Assembly: GCF_030035675.1 (NCBI RefSeq) | Contig: NC_084484.1 | Span: 184,115,434 to 184,179,433, forward strand | Direction: 5' to 3' | Origin: Rhineura floridana | Taxonomy: Eukaryota; Chordata; Lepidosauria; Squamata; Rhineuridae | DNA length: 64,000 bases | Shown: positions 20,871 to 30,783 of the stretch, one piece after another | Numbering within the stretch: position 1 is the stretch's first letter | Layout: the number at the start of each line of letters is the position of its first letter | Notes under the pieces: generated by a model | Database searches by the model: none | The model's input: only the letters and a program-made list of their open reading frames with translations | Told to the model about the DNA's origin: nothing | Translations under genes and position numbers: made by a program

Positions 20871-21489
20871 TGTAGAGGTTTTGCTCCATAAAATACTGAA
20901 TTTGGTAAATACTGTCCTGTAGCAATAATTTGCATTTTCTGAAAAATTCAGACAGCTCCATGTGTCAGCAAGCCACTTTGAGAAAATACCGGCAAAATGG
21001 CATCTTGCCATTAAAGCTAAACATCTGTTTAATGGAGATGGGGAGGGGGAAGGGCTGGTGTCCTGCAGTTCTGCAAAACGTTGCATGTATCATGTCATTC
21101 TGCGTTGGGTGGGGAAGGGTCATTCAGTCCCCTGGGTTGTTGAAGCCCTTGGATTCCTTACAAAACCTGGCTAATTTTGCTCCTCTCCAGGATGGCCCCT
21201 GGTCCATGTGCGTATTTGCTGACCCCTAATTACATCCCCCAGACGGTGATGGGAAGAGAGGAAACACACGGAAGTCCTGGTTTGCGTTTGACTTCTCATC
21301 TTCGTGCGCTGCAAGGAACATGAAGGAAGTTGGTCCGGAACTAGCGGGGGCGGGAGGCGATTGCGTGGTTCATGTCAAAGGCACAGCCTTGGCTACTCCT
21401 TGGCCCACACAGTTTTCTTTGTAACAGCATTTAGAGAAGGCACCAAGTAATTTCCCCCCCATGGAAATGTGTGGGTGTGAGGAATCTAC
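20871..21489. other. Unassigned intergenic sequence
   Basis: About 620 bp with no recognisable gene, repeat or regulatory structure. Confidence 0.45.
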
Positions 21490-21665
21490 CATAGGAACAT
21501 AGGAAACTGCCTTTCCTGAGTCAGAACATTGGTCCATCTAGCTCAGTATTGTCTACACTGACTGGCAGTGGCTTGCCAGGACTTCAGGCAGGAGTGTCTC
21601 CCAGCCCTACCTGGAGATGCCAGGGATTGAGATGCTTCACCACCGAGCTACCATCCTGGGATCAA
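21490..21665 (-). mobile_element. tRNA-derived SINE fragment
   Basis: Contains CATAGGAAACTGCCTTTCCT, CTAGCTCAGTATTGTCTAC and a degraded head ending near CACCGAGCTACCATCCTGGG. Same family as 15890 and 58912. Confidence 0.65.
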
Positions 21666-21714
21666 ACCTTTGGTGGTTTTCTATAATCCTCAAGATCAGT
21701 TAATCATGTTCAAC

Positions 21715-22320
21715 TTATCTCTCACTCCAAGAGCTCCTCCGGACAATCTGTTTATTGAGCATTGAACTTGATTTGCTTGCACAGAGGTTATGTGGAGGTT
21801 AAATTACGTCCAGTCTTTATTGAGCATTTTTCCTTATTTGTTTGTGGGGAGGCTATACGACAATGCTATGGCCATACTACCCTGAACAAGCCGGATCTCA
21901 TCTGATCTCGGAAGCTAAGCAGGGTCAGGCCTGGTTAGTACTTGGATGGGAGACCACCTGGGAATACCGGGTGCCGTAGGCTTAGAGGAAGGCAATGGTA
22001 AACCACCTCTGGATACCTCTTACCATGAAAACCATAGATATAGATATAGATAAAATATTTATAGGGTTGCCAGAAGTCATAACTGACTTGAAGGCATATA
22101 AGAACATACCACAATGAGCTTGTGTGCATTCATCCTGATTTGCTTGCCTGGTGTTTATACGTCTTCTCATTCATCATTCGTTCACACCCCACTTTTCAGT
22201 GCATTTCCCATTCTTTTCCTAACTACTTTTACCCAGGCATTTGATAGCCTAAGGGGGCTTTTCCTGGCAACTGAAAGATCACTGATGAAAGAACGCTTTA
22301 ATTGTGTTTTAGAATACTTT
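21715..22320 (+). repeat. Family X repeat, split by a 5S-SINE
   Basis: Internal motif repeated about every 75 bp: TTGAGCATTGAACTTGATTT, TTGAGCATTTTTCCTTATTT and GCATTCATCCTGATTTGCTT. It resumes after the SINE at 22106 with CACCCCACTTTTCAGTGCAT. Sister copies are at 25150-25400 and 63130-63450 (inverted). No coding capacity seen. Confidence 0.55.
21866..22105 (+). mobile_element. 5S rRNA-derived SINE with target duplication
   Basis: 21866-21983 is nearly a complete 5S rRNA sequence (GCCATACTACCCTGAAC, GATCTCGGAAGCTAAGCAGG, GGTTAGTACTTGGATGGGAG, GAATACCGGGTGCCGTAGGC), including the internal RNA polymerase III control region. It is fused to a 3' tail (GGCAATGGTAAACCACCTCT, ACCATGAAAACC, then TGACTTGAAGGCATAT) that is also the tail of the tRNA-SINEs and of the RTE-type LINE at 27087. 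Flanks atacgacaatg (21855-21865) and ataccacaatg (22106-22116) form an 11-bp target duplication with one change. A tail-internal ATAGAT run is present near 22035-22050. Confidence 0.9.
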
Positions 22321-22332
22321 TAACTGCGTTTT

Positions 22333-22795
22333 GAAAATGGATTGCCTTCAAGTCGATCCCAACTTATGGCAATCCTATGAATAGGGTTTTCATGGTACGC
22401 GGTATTCAGAGGGGGTTTCCCATTGCCTCCCCAAGGTCACCCAGCGAGCTTCATGGCTGTGTGGGGATTCGAACTCTGGTCTCCCAGGTCATAGTCCAAC
22501 ACTCTAACCCAGTGGTTCTCAAACTTTTTTGGTTCGCGGCGCATTGTAAAACATATAAAAAATTTCTGGCGCACTTCGTGTACAAAATTAAAAATATATT
22601 AATATATTTTAAACTATGAATAAAAACAACTTAAACTATAGAAAACTATTACCCTATACAAATGGGTTTCTTCTCATTTTTAAAATATACTTTCATAATA
22701 TTTGAGGCACACCTAGCCACCTCTTAGGGCGCACCAGTGTGCCTGGGCGCACCGTTTGAGAATCACTGCTCTAACCACTACGCCACACTGGCTTT
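22333..22795 (-). mobile_element. tRNA-derived SINE with RTE-like tail, split by a hAT MITE
   Basis: On the minus strand: head GTGGCGTAGTGGTTAGAG (A-box type), B-box region AGAGTTCGAATCCCCAC, body GCTGGGTGACCTTGG, tail GGCAATGGGAAACCCCCTCT then CCATAAGTTGGGATCGACTT and GAAGGCAATCC. The head is interrupted by the MITE at 22510-22768. Removing the insertion and one copy of its 8-bp duplication leaves a continuous SINE. Confidence 0.88.
22510..22768. mobile_element. hAT (Charlie-like) MITE, complete
   Basis: A 259-bp element with terminal repeats CAGTGGTTCTCAAAC and (reverse complement of the right end) CAGTGATTCTCAAAC, 14 of 15 identical. It is flanked by a perfect 8-bp duplication ctctaacc at 22502-22509 and 22769-22776. 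The termini resemble the hAT-Charlie/MER5 group. It is AT-rich inside with no coding capacity. Confidence 0.9.
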
Positions 22796-22914
22796 CAACT
22801 GCATTTTATAATGGTTTTAATTGTAATTGTGTTTTGGAATGTTTTTAGCTGTTTTTGGTATGCTTTTCTCTTTCTTGTTAAATAGTTTTGTTTGTTTGCT
22901 GCCCTGGGCTCCTT
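22796..22914 (+). mobile_element. L2 3' UTR fragment
   Basis: T-rich 3' UTR ending TTGTTTGCTGCCCTGGGCTC, then cut by the SINE beginning at about 22915. Confidence 0.6.
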
Positions 22915-23085
22915 TGGAACATAGGGAACTGCCTTCTATTGAGTCATACCATTGGTCCATCCAGCTCAGTATTGTCAACACTGACTGGCAGCAGCTCTAG
23001 GGGGTTTCAAGCAGGAGTCTGTCCCAGCCTTACCTGGAGATGCCCATGGGGATTGAACCTGGAGCCTCTCACAAAATATTGACAG
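22915..23085 (-). mobile_element. tRNA-derived SINE fragment
   Basis: Has AGGGAACTGCCTTCTATTGA, CCAGCTCAGTATTGTC and GGGGATTGAACCTGGAGCCT (B-box antisense). Same family as 15890. Confidence 0.65.
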
Positions 23086-23097
23086 TCTGGAGGTGAG

Positions 23098-23260
23098 CTT
23101 ATTTATTACATTTTAGCCTGCCCCTTCCCCAGATAACTCAGTGTGGTGTTCATGGATCCTAACCCATTTGATTCTCACAACCACCTGGTGAGGTAGGTGA
23201 GGACACTGAGTACTGGATGGTGGTGATCTGGCTTCAGTGGCTGCAAAACTCTTTGCTCTC
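23098..23260 (-). mobile_element. MIR-like SINE fragment
   Basis: Carries GATTCTCACAACCACCTGGT and GAGGTAGGTGAGGACACTGA, matching the distal part of the MIR-like SINE at 5466. Confidence 0.5.
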
Positions 23261-24085
23261 CCTGCTACCCCCGGAACCGGCACAAGCAAAATATTCAAAT
23301 CTATCCAAGGCAGTAGAATGTATACAGAATCTTCTTTGGAATTCAAGTCTCTGTGATGATTTTTTTAAAGTATTTATCTGAAAGGAGGAACTCTTCACAG
23401 TCCTGTTTGTGCCACAATATCTGGAGGAATAACAAGCTTCCCCTTCGTGCCTGGGTTTGGAGTCGGATGCTGGCCTGGCACTCAACTGATCACAACATTC
23501 TTCTCTTCCTATTTCCACAAGGAGCCCTGACCTGCTTGTCATGCAGTCTTCCTGCTGTTGCCTGAGCAGCTAGTCAAAGAGGAAAAACATTGGCCTTTGA
23601 TGTTCAGAAATTAACACAGTGCTTCCTCCGGAAAGAAGGAAGCAACTGGATAATAAAACACACACAAATAACATTAGGCAGGTTGACTTGTACTTGTGTG
23701 TGTTTACAAATCTTCTCTGAGCTGGAGTAAACCAGGGGTAACCTCCTTGCACGGGGACCTCCCTCCCTTCCTACGAGGTGCATTTGGGGCCTCATCTCTT
23801 GATAGCTTCAGGTGGCTGGCCAAGCGACCCCTTGGGAAGAGGGGAGACCTGTTTGCTGCTGCTGTTTGGAACTGCTGTGCATTTTTCATGGGCTGTGTTT
23901 TTTTCCTTAGGAATGTCACATATTCTGATCAACCTTGTTTTTACTGTAACCCGCCATTTCGCCTGTGAAAAGGGTAACATGTAAATCATTTATATAAAAT
24001 AAACCCACTAAGCCCAAGTCAGATTTTGCACTTGCTAGGCTGTGTTAGGGCCACAGTCTGCTGTTGTAAATATCACTGTGTAGGC
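23261..24085. other. Unassigned intergenic sequence
   Basis: No gene or repeat recognised with confidence. Several short frames overlap in different directions around 23700-23990 without domain similarity. Confidence 0.45.
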
Positions 24086-24089
24086 TGCC

Positions 24090-24240
24090 AGCCACCATTT
24101 ACAATTTCTCCCAGTCCCTGGCATCTCCAGCTACGGCTATGAAACCTTGCAGAGCTGTTGCCAGTCAGTGTAGACAATACTGAACTAGATTGACCATCAT
24201 CGTGTGTGATCTGGTATAAGGCAACTTTCCAATGCACCTA
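24090..24240 (+). mobile_element. tRNA-derived SINE fragment
   Basis: Body and tail of the 58912-type SINE: CCTTGCAGAGCTGTTGCCAG, TGTAGACAATACTGAACTAG, then GTATAAGGCAACTTTCC. Confidence 0.6.
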
Positions 24241-24339
24241 TAACTGCACCTTTACTTTCTTCCATATATGTAAATGGCTGGCATTCATTTGCAAAACCTT
24301 CCTTTCACCCAGAACATGGTACTTTGGAGTTCAGTAAGA

Positions 24340-24620
24340 GGTCCTACAGGAGGGTGCAACTAGGACAGAGAAACACTCACTGTTCTGCTGGTTTCAGCAG
24401 GTCTCTTTTCTGAAAACAGGGCCACTTGACACTAGCCAAACCCTGCCTCTTTTTGCTGTAAAACCTGGTGGCATCAACTTGAGTGCATTTTAAAAAACTG
24501 CTTCAAAGATTTCACAGATAAACCCATCCCCCCTCCAGATGTGGCCAATGGAAACGTTTCGCTGTAGGCGACTAGTGTGCTCACAGCCTAGTCTCTCAGC
24601 ACAGAGGTAGCAGCCCCTTT
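24340..24620 (-). repeat. Family X repeat fragment, inverted
   Basis: Inverted counterpart of 19240-19600 (see shared stretches given there). Confidence 0.5.
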
Positions 24621-24754
24621 TCAAGGGCTCTTGTATTGTATCTGGATCCAGAACTGAACAAGGAGTCAGTGGAGGTATCTGAGGCCATGACCTGATTGAT
24701 ATTTATGAGATAAAACTTGGTACATTGTGTTTCCTTGAGGGTGCTTCTCCTGGA

Positions 24755-24945
24755 AAATACTTGTCTTGTAAACTTATTTAATTATTTTAAATTGTTTTAA
24801 ACTTTTAAATTGTGTTTTAAATTGTTTTTAAAAGATGTGGTTTAAATTTGTATATCTGTTTTTAATGTTTTAGTTACTGTAAACCACCCAGAGAGCTTCG
24901 GCTATGGGGGGGGGGCTATATAAATACAATAAATAAATAAATGCT
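24755..24945 (+). mobile_element. L2 3' UTR tail
   Basis: Ends GTAAACCACCCAGAGAGCTT, then CGGCTATGGGG and a TATAAATACAATAAATAAAT tail. It is the hairpin-type tail also at 40548. Confidence 0.7.
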
Positions 24946-25149
24946 CTTTGCTATGGTCCTTTCTCCTTTTTTTTTTTTTTAACAAGTGAGAAAGTAAACA
25001 AAGGACAAAAGGACCTTCTTTTATACTCGTGTGTGGCATGGTTCATCTTAGGAAGCAGGAGAAAAGCTGGCAGCTGAAGTCCACAGCACATGAAAGTCCT
25101 TACTTCTGATGCTATATGCAGTGGGCATGGCATTCAAAAGTTCCTTTAT

Positions 25150-25400
25150 CATGTGCAGCTTTTACGGAATGCAGCAAATGGGATCCTCCCGACAACCTAT
25201 TTATTGACCAGTCATCCTGATTTGCTTGCACAAAGCTTATGCAGAGGTTCAATTACATCTGATCTTTATTGAGCATTCATCCTGATTTACTTGCAGGCTA
25301 TTCACATCTTCCTGTGAATCATTCGTTCATCTCACACTTTTCAATGCAGTTCCGCGTCACTTTCCTGACAGCAAAAAGTTGGTTTCTTTTTTAAAGTAGA
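25150..25400 (+). repeat. Family X repeat
   Basis: GGGATCCTCCCGACAACCTA, TTGACCAGTCATCCTGATTT, TTGAGCATTCATCCTGATTT and TCACACTTTTCAATGCAGTT match the copy at 21715-22320. Confidence 0.55.
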
Positions 25401-25549
25401 ATTGTTGTGCCAGGGCGACACAGAACTTTAATACATTTTAATGGTGTGAGCCTAAATTTGAATAGTGACAGTCTGGAGGCGCTATCTGAATGCTCTTACC
25501 ACTGCTGCCGTGGACATACAAACAAAGCAATATGCTTTGGTGCCCAAGT

Positions 25550-25640
25550 TAGGTAATTGAATTCTCATGAGTTCCATTAGCACACAATCCATTAGCAAGT
25601 TCTCCTGTGCAAGTCCCATTGAAATGAAAGGGAGATCTGC
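25550..25640. mobile_element. Short palindromic MITE fragment
   Basis: A degraded copy with TGCAAGTCCCATTGAAATGA, one arm of the 12535 palindrome. Confidence 0.35.
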
Positions 25641-26150
25641 AAGAGTACAGTAGAGTACATTTCCCTTCCATTACAACAAGGCTGGCACACGAAATCTTCC
25701 TGGTAAATCGTGTTACAGGTGGGTGCCCCCAAATCCTTTGCCTTATGGTAGGGGCACCTTTGCTTTATGGTGTTAGCAAGAGAGTTGTTTTCCTGCAACC
25801 CTATGTGAGTAATCAATCCAGTCTTAGCTAGATTGGCTCAAATATATGGATTGGTTTCAAGTTTTCAGTGTACGGATGTGGGGATGATGCATGCAGTCCT
25901 TAGAGTTGTGGACAGATGTACCCCATATGCACACTGAAATAACCAACCAGTGGGAACCAGGCTATCACTGCACTGTGGCAATGAGTACTGACCGCTGCTG
26001 TAATTGCTGTTACGGTGTTTGCATGGGGTTTGCTTGGGGCGTGATGCTTAAACACAGCTCCTATTTATTTATCTTGTACCACGCTGCGAGTCTTGTAAGA
26101 AGCATCCTCAGGACACATTTGAAGTCAAGGCTCAGCCCAGAACCAGTTTA
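25641..26150. other. Unassigned intergenic sequence
   Basis: No gene or repeat recognised; short frames without domains. Confidence 0.45.
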
Positions 26151-26157
26151 GGCTGCA

Positions 26158-26159
26158 GT

Positions 26160-26223
<64 letters not shown>
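26158..26223 (+). repeat. (CTTT)n microsatellite
   Basis: About 16 uninterrupted tetranucleotide units of CTTT directly beside an L2 tail, a common birth place for such arrays. Confidence 0.97.
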
Positions 26224-26520
26224 ATTTGATTTATATCCTACCCTTCCTCCCAGCAGAAGCCCAGGGCGGCAAACAGAAATGCCAAAAACACTTTAAAACA
26301 TCATAAAAACAGACCTTAAAATACATTAAAACAAAACAACTTTAAAAACATTTTTTTAAAAAGCTTTAAAAACATCTTTTAAACAAGAGTTAAAAACATA
26401 TTAAAAAACACACATATTAACAAGCAATTCTAACACAGACACAGACTGGGATAGGTCTCTACTTAAAAGGCTTGTTGAAAGAGGAAAGGCGCCAAAAAGA
26501 TAGCAGAGATGACGCCTGCC
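26224..26520 (-). mobile_element. L2 3' end
   Basis: Antisense L2 tail (ATTTGATTTATATCCTACCC, TTCCTCCCAGCAGAAGCCC) through ACAGACACAGACTGGGATAG to AAAGGCTTGTTGAAAGAGG. Confidence 0.8.
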
Positions 26521-26869
26521 TAATATTCAAGGGGAGGGAATTCCACAATTCAAGGGGAGGCAATTCTTTAGCTGAAGTTTTATTTCTAGAAAATAGTCTG
26601 GAAATGCTAACTTCAGATACGTTTATTGTTCTTTAAAGCCTTTAAAAATGCTTAACTTTAAGCCACTTGGCAAATTCCGCAATGTTATTATAACACTTTG
26701 TAATTACATATAAGGTTGCCATAAAGAAGAAGTGGCTAAACACACATTCTGAAGGACACATGTGAACTTTTGGGGAGCTTTTGCATAGCAGATCTCAAGT
26801 TCTTGTTTGAATTCTGAGAACCTCTGCACTCATTAAAAAAAAACCCTTACAACTTTTGTGTTGCATTTT

Positions 26870-26986
26870 GGATACTCTGTTCATAGGGTTTTCGTGGTAA
26901 GAGGTATGCAGAGGTGGTTTACCATTGCCTTCCTCTGACCTTGGACTTTGGACACATAATGAGAAGACATGATTCACTAGAAATTA
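26870..26986 (+). mobile_element. RTE/SINE-type element, left part (split)
   Basis: Begins with the antisense tail block GGGTTTTCGTGGTAAGAGGT and GTTTACCATTGCCTTCC, then GGACACATAATGAGAAGACA, TGATTCACTAGAAA. The last part continues at 27087 after an L2 tail insertion. Confidence 0.6.
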
Positions 26987-27086
26987 TTAATGTACATCGT
27001 ATTAATGTACGTCGCCTAGAGTGGCTGTTAATTCGGCCAGATAGGCGACTCAAAAATAAAATTTATTATTATTATTTATTATAAAA
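26987..27086 (+). mobile_element. L2 3' tail inserted in RTE element
   Basis: GTACGTCGCCTAGAGTGGCT and GGCCAGATAGGCGACTC form a stem-loop, followed by AAATAAAATTTATTATTATT. It interrupts an RTE-type sequence. Confidence 0.75.
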
Positions 27087-27290
27087 GACAATAATGCTGG
27101 GAAAAACAGAAGGGAGTAGAAAAAGAGGAAGGCCAAACAAGAGATGGATTGATTCCATAATGGAAGCCACAGACCTGAACTTACAAGATCTGAACAGGGT
27201 GGTTCAGGACAGGTGCTCTTGGAGGTCGCTGATTCATAGGGTCGCCATAAGTCGTAATCGACTTGAAGGCACATAACAAAATACATGAAT
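27087..27290 (+). mobile_element. RTE/BovB-type LINE 3' end
   Basis: The plus frame encodes an RTE-family C-terminus: MLGKTEGSRKRGRPNKRWID, SIMEATDLNLQDLNRVV, DRCSWRSLIHRVAISRNRLE. This matches the well-known GRPRxRWxD...DRxxWRxxVHxVAxSRxRL pattern of BovB/RTE-like LINEs. The 3' end CATAGGGTCGCCATAAGTCG, TAATCGACTTGAAGGCAC is the sequence shared by the SINE tails in this window. Confidence 0.85.
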
Positions 27291-27571
27291 GAAACCTTTC
27301 TGCTTGTGATGCTCCTATGAAACTGATGGATTTATGGAAATTGTTTTGTATTATGGGCTGAATGTGTTTGGGTTTTATGATGATTCTTAGTGCTAATTAT
27401 TAATGTTAAGAGTGTAGTGCTGAAGTTAACATTGTATTTATATTTTCTATTGTTGATGTTGTATTTTGAATTATGTAAAACCACCCTGCAAGAGTCTCAC
27501 TCAGAAAGGCAGTCTATAAAGGTTTTTAAATAAATAAATGTCTATTTACAAGCAAGTCCCACAGAGATTAA
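27291..27571 (+). mobile_element. L2-like 3' UTR remnant
   Basis: AT-rich sequence ending AAAGGCAGTCTATAAAGGTT, then TTTAAATAAATAAATG, consistent with an old L2-type tail. Little else is supported. Confidence 0.4.
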
Positions 27572-28207
27572 AGAACATAAGAAGAGCCTGCTGGATCAGG
27601 CCACTGGCCCATCTAGTCCAGCATCCTGTTCTCACAGTGGCCAACCAGGTGCCTGGGGGAAGCCCGCAAGCAGGACCCAAGTGCAAGAACACTCTCCCCT
27701 CCTGAGGCTTCCGGCAACTGGTTTTCAGAAGCATGCTGCCTCTGACTAGGGTGGCAGAGCACAGCCATCATGGCTAGTAGCCATTGATAGCCCTGTCCTC
27801 CATGAATTTGTCTAATCTTCTTTTAAAGCCGTCCAAGCTGGTGGCCATTACTGCATCTTGTGGGAGCAAATTCCATAGTTTAACTATGCGCTGAGTAAAG
27901 AAGGACTTCCTTTTGTCTGTCCTGAATCTTCCAACATTCAGCTTCTTTGAATGTCCACGAGTTCTAGTATTATGAGAGAGGGAGAAGAACTTTTCTCTAT
28001 CCACTTTCTCAATGCCATGCATAATTTTATACACTTCTATCATGTCTCCTCTGACCCGCCTTTTCTCTAAACTAAAAAGCCCCAAATGCTGCAACCTTTC
28101 CTCGTAAGGGAGTCGCTCCATCCCCTTGATCATTCTGGTTGCCCTCTTCTGGAACCTTTTCCAACTCCATAACATCCTTTTTGAGATGAGGCGACCAGAA
28201 CTGTACA

Positions 28208-30664
28208 CTATTCCAAATGCGGCCGCACCATAGATTTATACAATGGCATTATGATATCGGCTGTTTTATTTTCAATACCTTTCCTAATTATCGCTAGCAT
28301 GGAATTTGCCTTTTTCACAGCTGCCGCACACTGGGTCGACATTTTCATCGTGCTGTCCACTACAACCCCGAGGTCTCTCTCCTGGTCGGTCACCGCCAGT
28401 TCAGACCCCATGAGCGTATATGTGAAATTCAGATTTTTTGCTCCAATATGCATAATTTTACACTTGTTTATATTGAATTGCATTTGCCATTTTTCCGCCC
28501 ATTCACTCAGTTTGGACAGGTCTTTTTGGAGCTCTTTGCAATCCCTTTTTGTTTTAACAACCCTGAACAATTTAGTGTCATCAGCAAACTTGGCCACTTC
28601 ACTGCTCACTCCTAATCCTAGGTCATTAATGAACAAGTTGAAAAGTACAGGTCCCAATACCGATCCTTGAGGGACTCCACTTTCTACAGCCCTCCATTGG
28701 GAGAACTGTCCGTTGATTCCTACTCTCTGCTTTCTGCTTCTTAACCAATTTCTTATCCACAAGAGGACCTCTCCTCTTATTCCATGACTGCTAAGCTTCC
28801 TCAGAAGCCTTTGGTGAGGTACCTTGTCAAATGCTTTTTGAAAATCTAAGTACACTATGTCCACTGGATCACCTCTATCTATATGCTTGTTGACACTCTC
28901 AAAGAATTCTAATAGGTTACTGAGACAGGACTTTCCCTTGCAGAAGCCATGCTGGCTCTGCTTCAGCAAGGCTTGTTCTTCTATGTGCTTAGTTAATCTA
29001 GCTTTAATCATACTTTCTACCAGTTTTCCAGGGACAGAAGTTAAGATAACTGGCCTGTAATTTCCAGGATTCCCTCTGGATCCCTTTTTGAAGATTGGCG
29101 TTACATTTGCCACTTTCCACTCCTCAGGCACGGAGGAGGACCCAAGAGACAAGTTACATATTTTAGTTAGCAGATCAGCAATTTCACATTTGAGTTCTTT
29201 GAGAACTCTTGGGTGGATGCCATCCGGTCCCGGTGATTTGTCAGTTTTTATATTGTCCATTAAGCTTAGAACTTCCTCTCTCGTTACCACTATTTGTCTC
29301 AGTTCCTCAGAATCCCTTCCTGCAAATGTTAGTTCAGGTTCAGGGATCTGCCCTATATCTGCCACTGTGAAGACAGATGCAAAGAATTCATTTAGCTTCT
29401 CTGCAATCTCCTTATCGTTCTTTAGTACACCTTTGACTCCCTTATCATCCAAGGGTCCAATTGTCTCCCTAGATGGTCTCCTGCTTTGAATGTATTTATA
29501 GAATTTTTTGTTGTTGGTTTTTATGTTCTTAGCAATGTGCTCCTCAAATTCTTTTTTAGCATCCCTTATTGTCTTCTTGCATTTCTTTTGCCAGAGTTTG
29601 GGTTCTTTTTTATTTTCTTCATTCCGACAAGACTTCCATTTTCTGAAGGAAGACTTTTTGCCTCTAAGAGCTTCCTTGACTTTGCTCATTAACCATGCTG
29701 GCATCTTGTTGGCCCTGGCGGTACCTTTTCTGATCTGCGGTATGCACTCCAGTTGAGCTTCTAATATAGTGTTTTTAAACAACTTCCAAGCATTTTCGAG
29801 TGATGTGACCCTCTGGACTTTGTTTTTCAGCTTTCTTTTTACCAATCCCCTCATTTTTGTGAAGTTTCCTCTTTTGAAGTCAAATGTGACCGTGTTGGAT
29901 TTTCTTGGCAATTGGCCAGTTACATGTATGTTTAATTTAATAGAACTGTGGTCACTGCTCCCAATCGGTTCAACAACACTTACATCTCGCACCAGGTCCC
30001 GGTCCCCACTGAGGATTAAGTCCAGGGTTGCCGTCCCTCTGGTCGGTTCCATGACCAACTGGTCTAGGGAATAGTCATTTAGAATATCTAGAAACTTTGC
30101 TTCTTTGTCATGACTGGAACACATATGCAGCCAGTCTATGTCCGGGTAGTTGAAGTCACCCATTACTACCACATTTCCTAGTTTGGATGCTTCCTCAATT
30201 TCATATCTCATCTCAAGGTCTCCCTGAGCATTTTTATCAGGGGGACGATAGATCGTTCCCAGTATTAAGTCCCTCCTGGGGCATGGTATCACCACCCACA
30301 ACGATTCTGTGGAGGAGTCTGCCTCTTTTGGGGTTTCGAGCTTGCTGGATTCAATGCCTTCTTTCACGTATAGAGCGACTCCGCCACCAATACGTCCTTC
30401 CCTGTCCTTCCGATATAGTTTATATCCAGGGATAACCGTATCCCTCTGGTTTTCTCCATTCCACCAGGTCTCCGTTATGCTCACTATATCAATGCTCTCC
30501 TCTAAGACCAAGCACTCCAGTTCTCCCATCTTGGTTCGCAGGCTCCTAGCATTAGCATACAGGCACTTGTAAGCAGTGTCTCTCTTCAAGTGTCTTTGGC
30601 ACTTGTGGTTAGGCCTGTGGTAATTTTGCTCTTCTGAATTTATATCCTGTGCCCCTGCTCTCAC
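28208..30664 (-). CDS. CR1 ORF2 (endonuclease plus reverse transcriptase), open for 818 codons
   Basis: Endonuclease domain first (about residues 30-260): [56 protein letters not shown] and SSDHSSIKLNIHV. A basic linker follows (NKMPAWLMSKVKEALRGKK). The RT has [69 protein letters not shown] and KFADDTKLF. The frame ends at MVRPHLE, where a 2-nt loss relative to the copy at 463-1873 (GGAATAG against GGAATACTG) creates a stop. The last 144 residues follow in another frame at 28208-27774 (KRATRMIKGMERLPYEERL to DRAINGY). It is the least damaged CR1 ORF2 in the window. Confidence 0.93.
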   Translation of the reverse strand: MRAGAQDINSEEQNYHRPNHKCQRHLKRDTAYKCLYANARSLRTKMGELECLVLEESIDIVSITETWWNGENQRDTVIPGYKLYRKDREGRIGGGVALYVKEGIESSKLETPKEADSSTESLWVVIPCPRRDLILGTIYRPPDKNAQGDLEMRYEIEEASKLGNVVVMGDFNYPDIDWLHMCSSHDKEAKFLDILNDYSLDQLVMEPTRGTATLDLILSGDRDLVRDVSVVEPIGSSDHSSIKLNIHVTGQLPRKSNTVTFDFKRGNFTKMRGLVKRKLKNKVQRVTSLENAWKLFKNTILEAQLECIPQIRKGTARANKMPAWLMSKVKEALRGKKSSFRKWKSCRNEENKKEPKLWQKKCKKTIRDAKKEFEEHIAKNIKTNNKKFYKYIQSRRPSRETIGPLDDKGVKGVLKNDKEIAEKLNEFFASVFTVADIGQIPEPELTFAGRDSEELRQIVVTREEVLSLMDNIKTDKSPGPDGIHPRVLKELKCEIADLLTKICNLSLGSSSVPEEWKVANVTPIFKKGSRGNPGNYRPVILTSVPGKLVESMIKARLTKHIEEQALLKQSQHGFCKGKSCLSNLLEFFESVNKHIDRGDPVDIVYLDFQKAFDKVPHQRLLRKLSSHGIRGEVLLWIRNWLRSRKQRVGINGQFSQWRAVESGVPQGSVLGPVLFNLFINDLGLGVSSEVAKFADDTKLFRVVKTKRDCKELQKDLSKLSEWAEKWQMQFNINKCKIMHIGAKNLNFTYTLMGSELAVTDQERDLGVVVDSTMKMSTQCAAAVKKANSMLAIIRKGIENKTADIIMPLYKSMVRPHLE

Positions 30665-30783
30665 AATGCCTACTTCTAGGCCTACCCCTTTTAAAATTTC
30701 ATCATTTCTTTGGTTTTTATCCCAGGGGGGAGGTTTATTCCGAACCGGACCTTTCTCAGCTCCTGTCGGGTTTCCCCCCTCAG

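Noticed and set aside
21866-21983. A 5S rRNA gene
   Set aside because: The 5S sequence is fused without a terminator to a SINE tail and bounded by a target duplication, so it is the head of a SINE.
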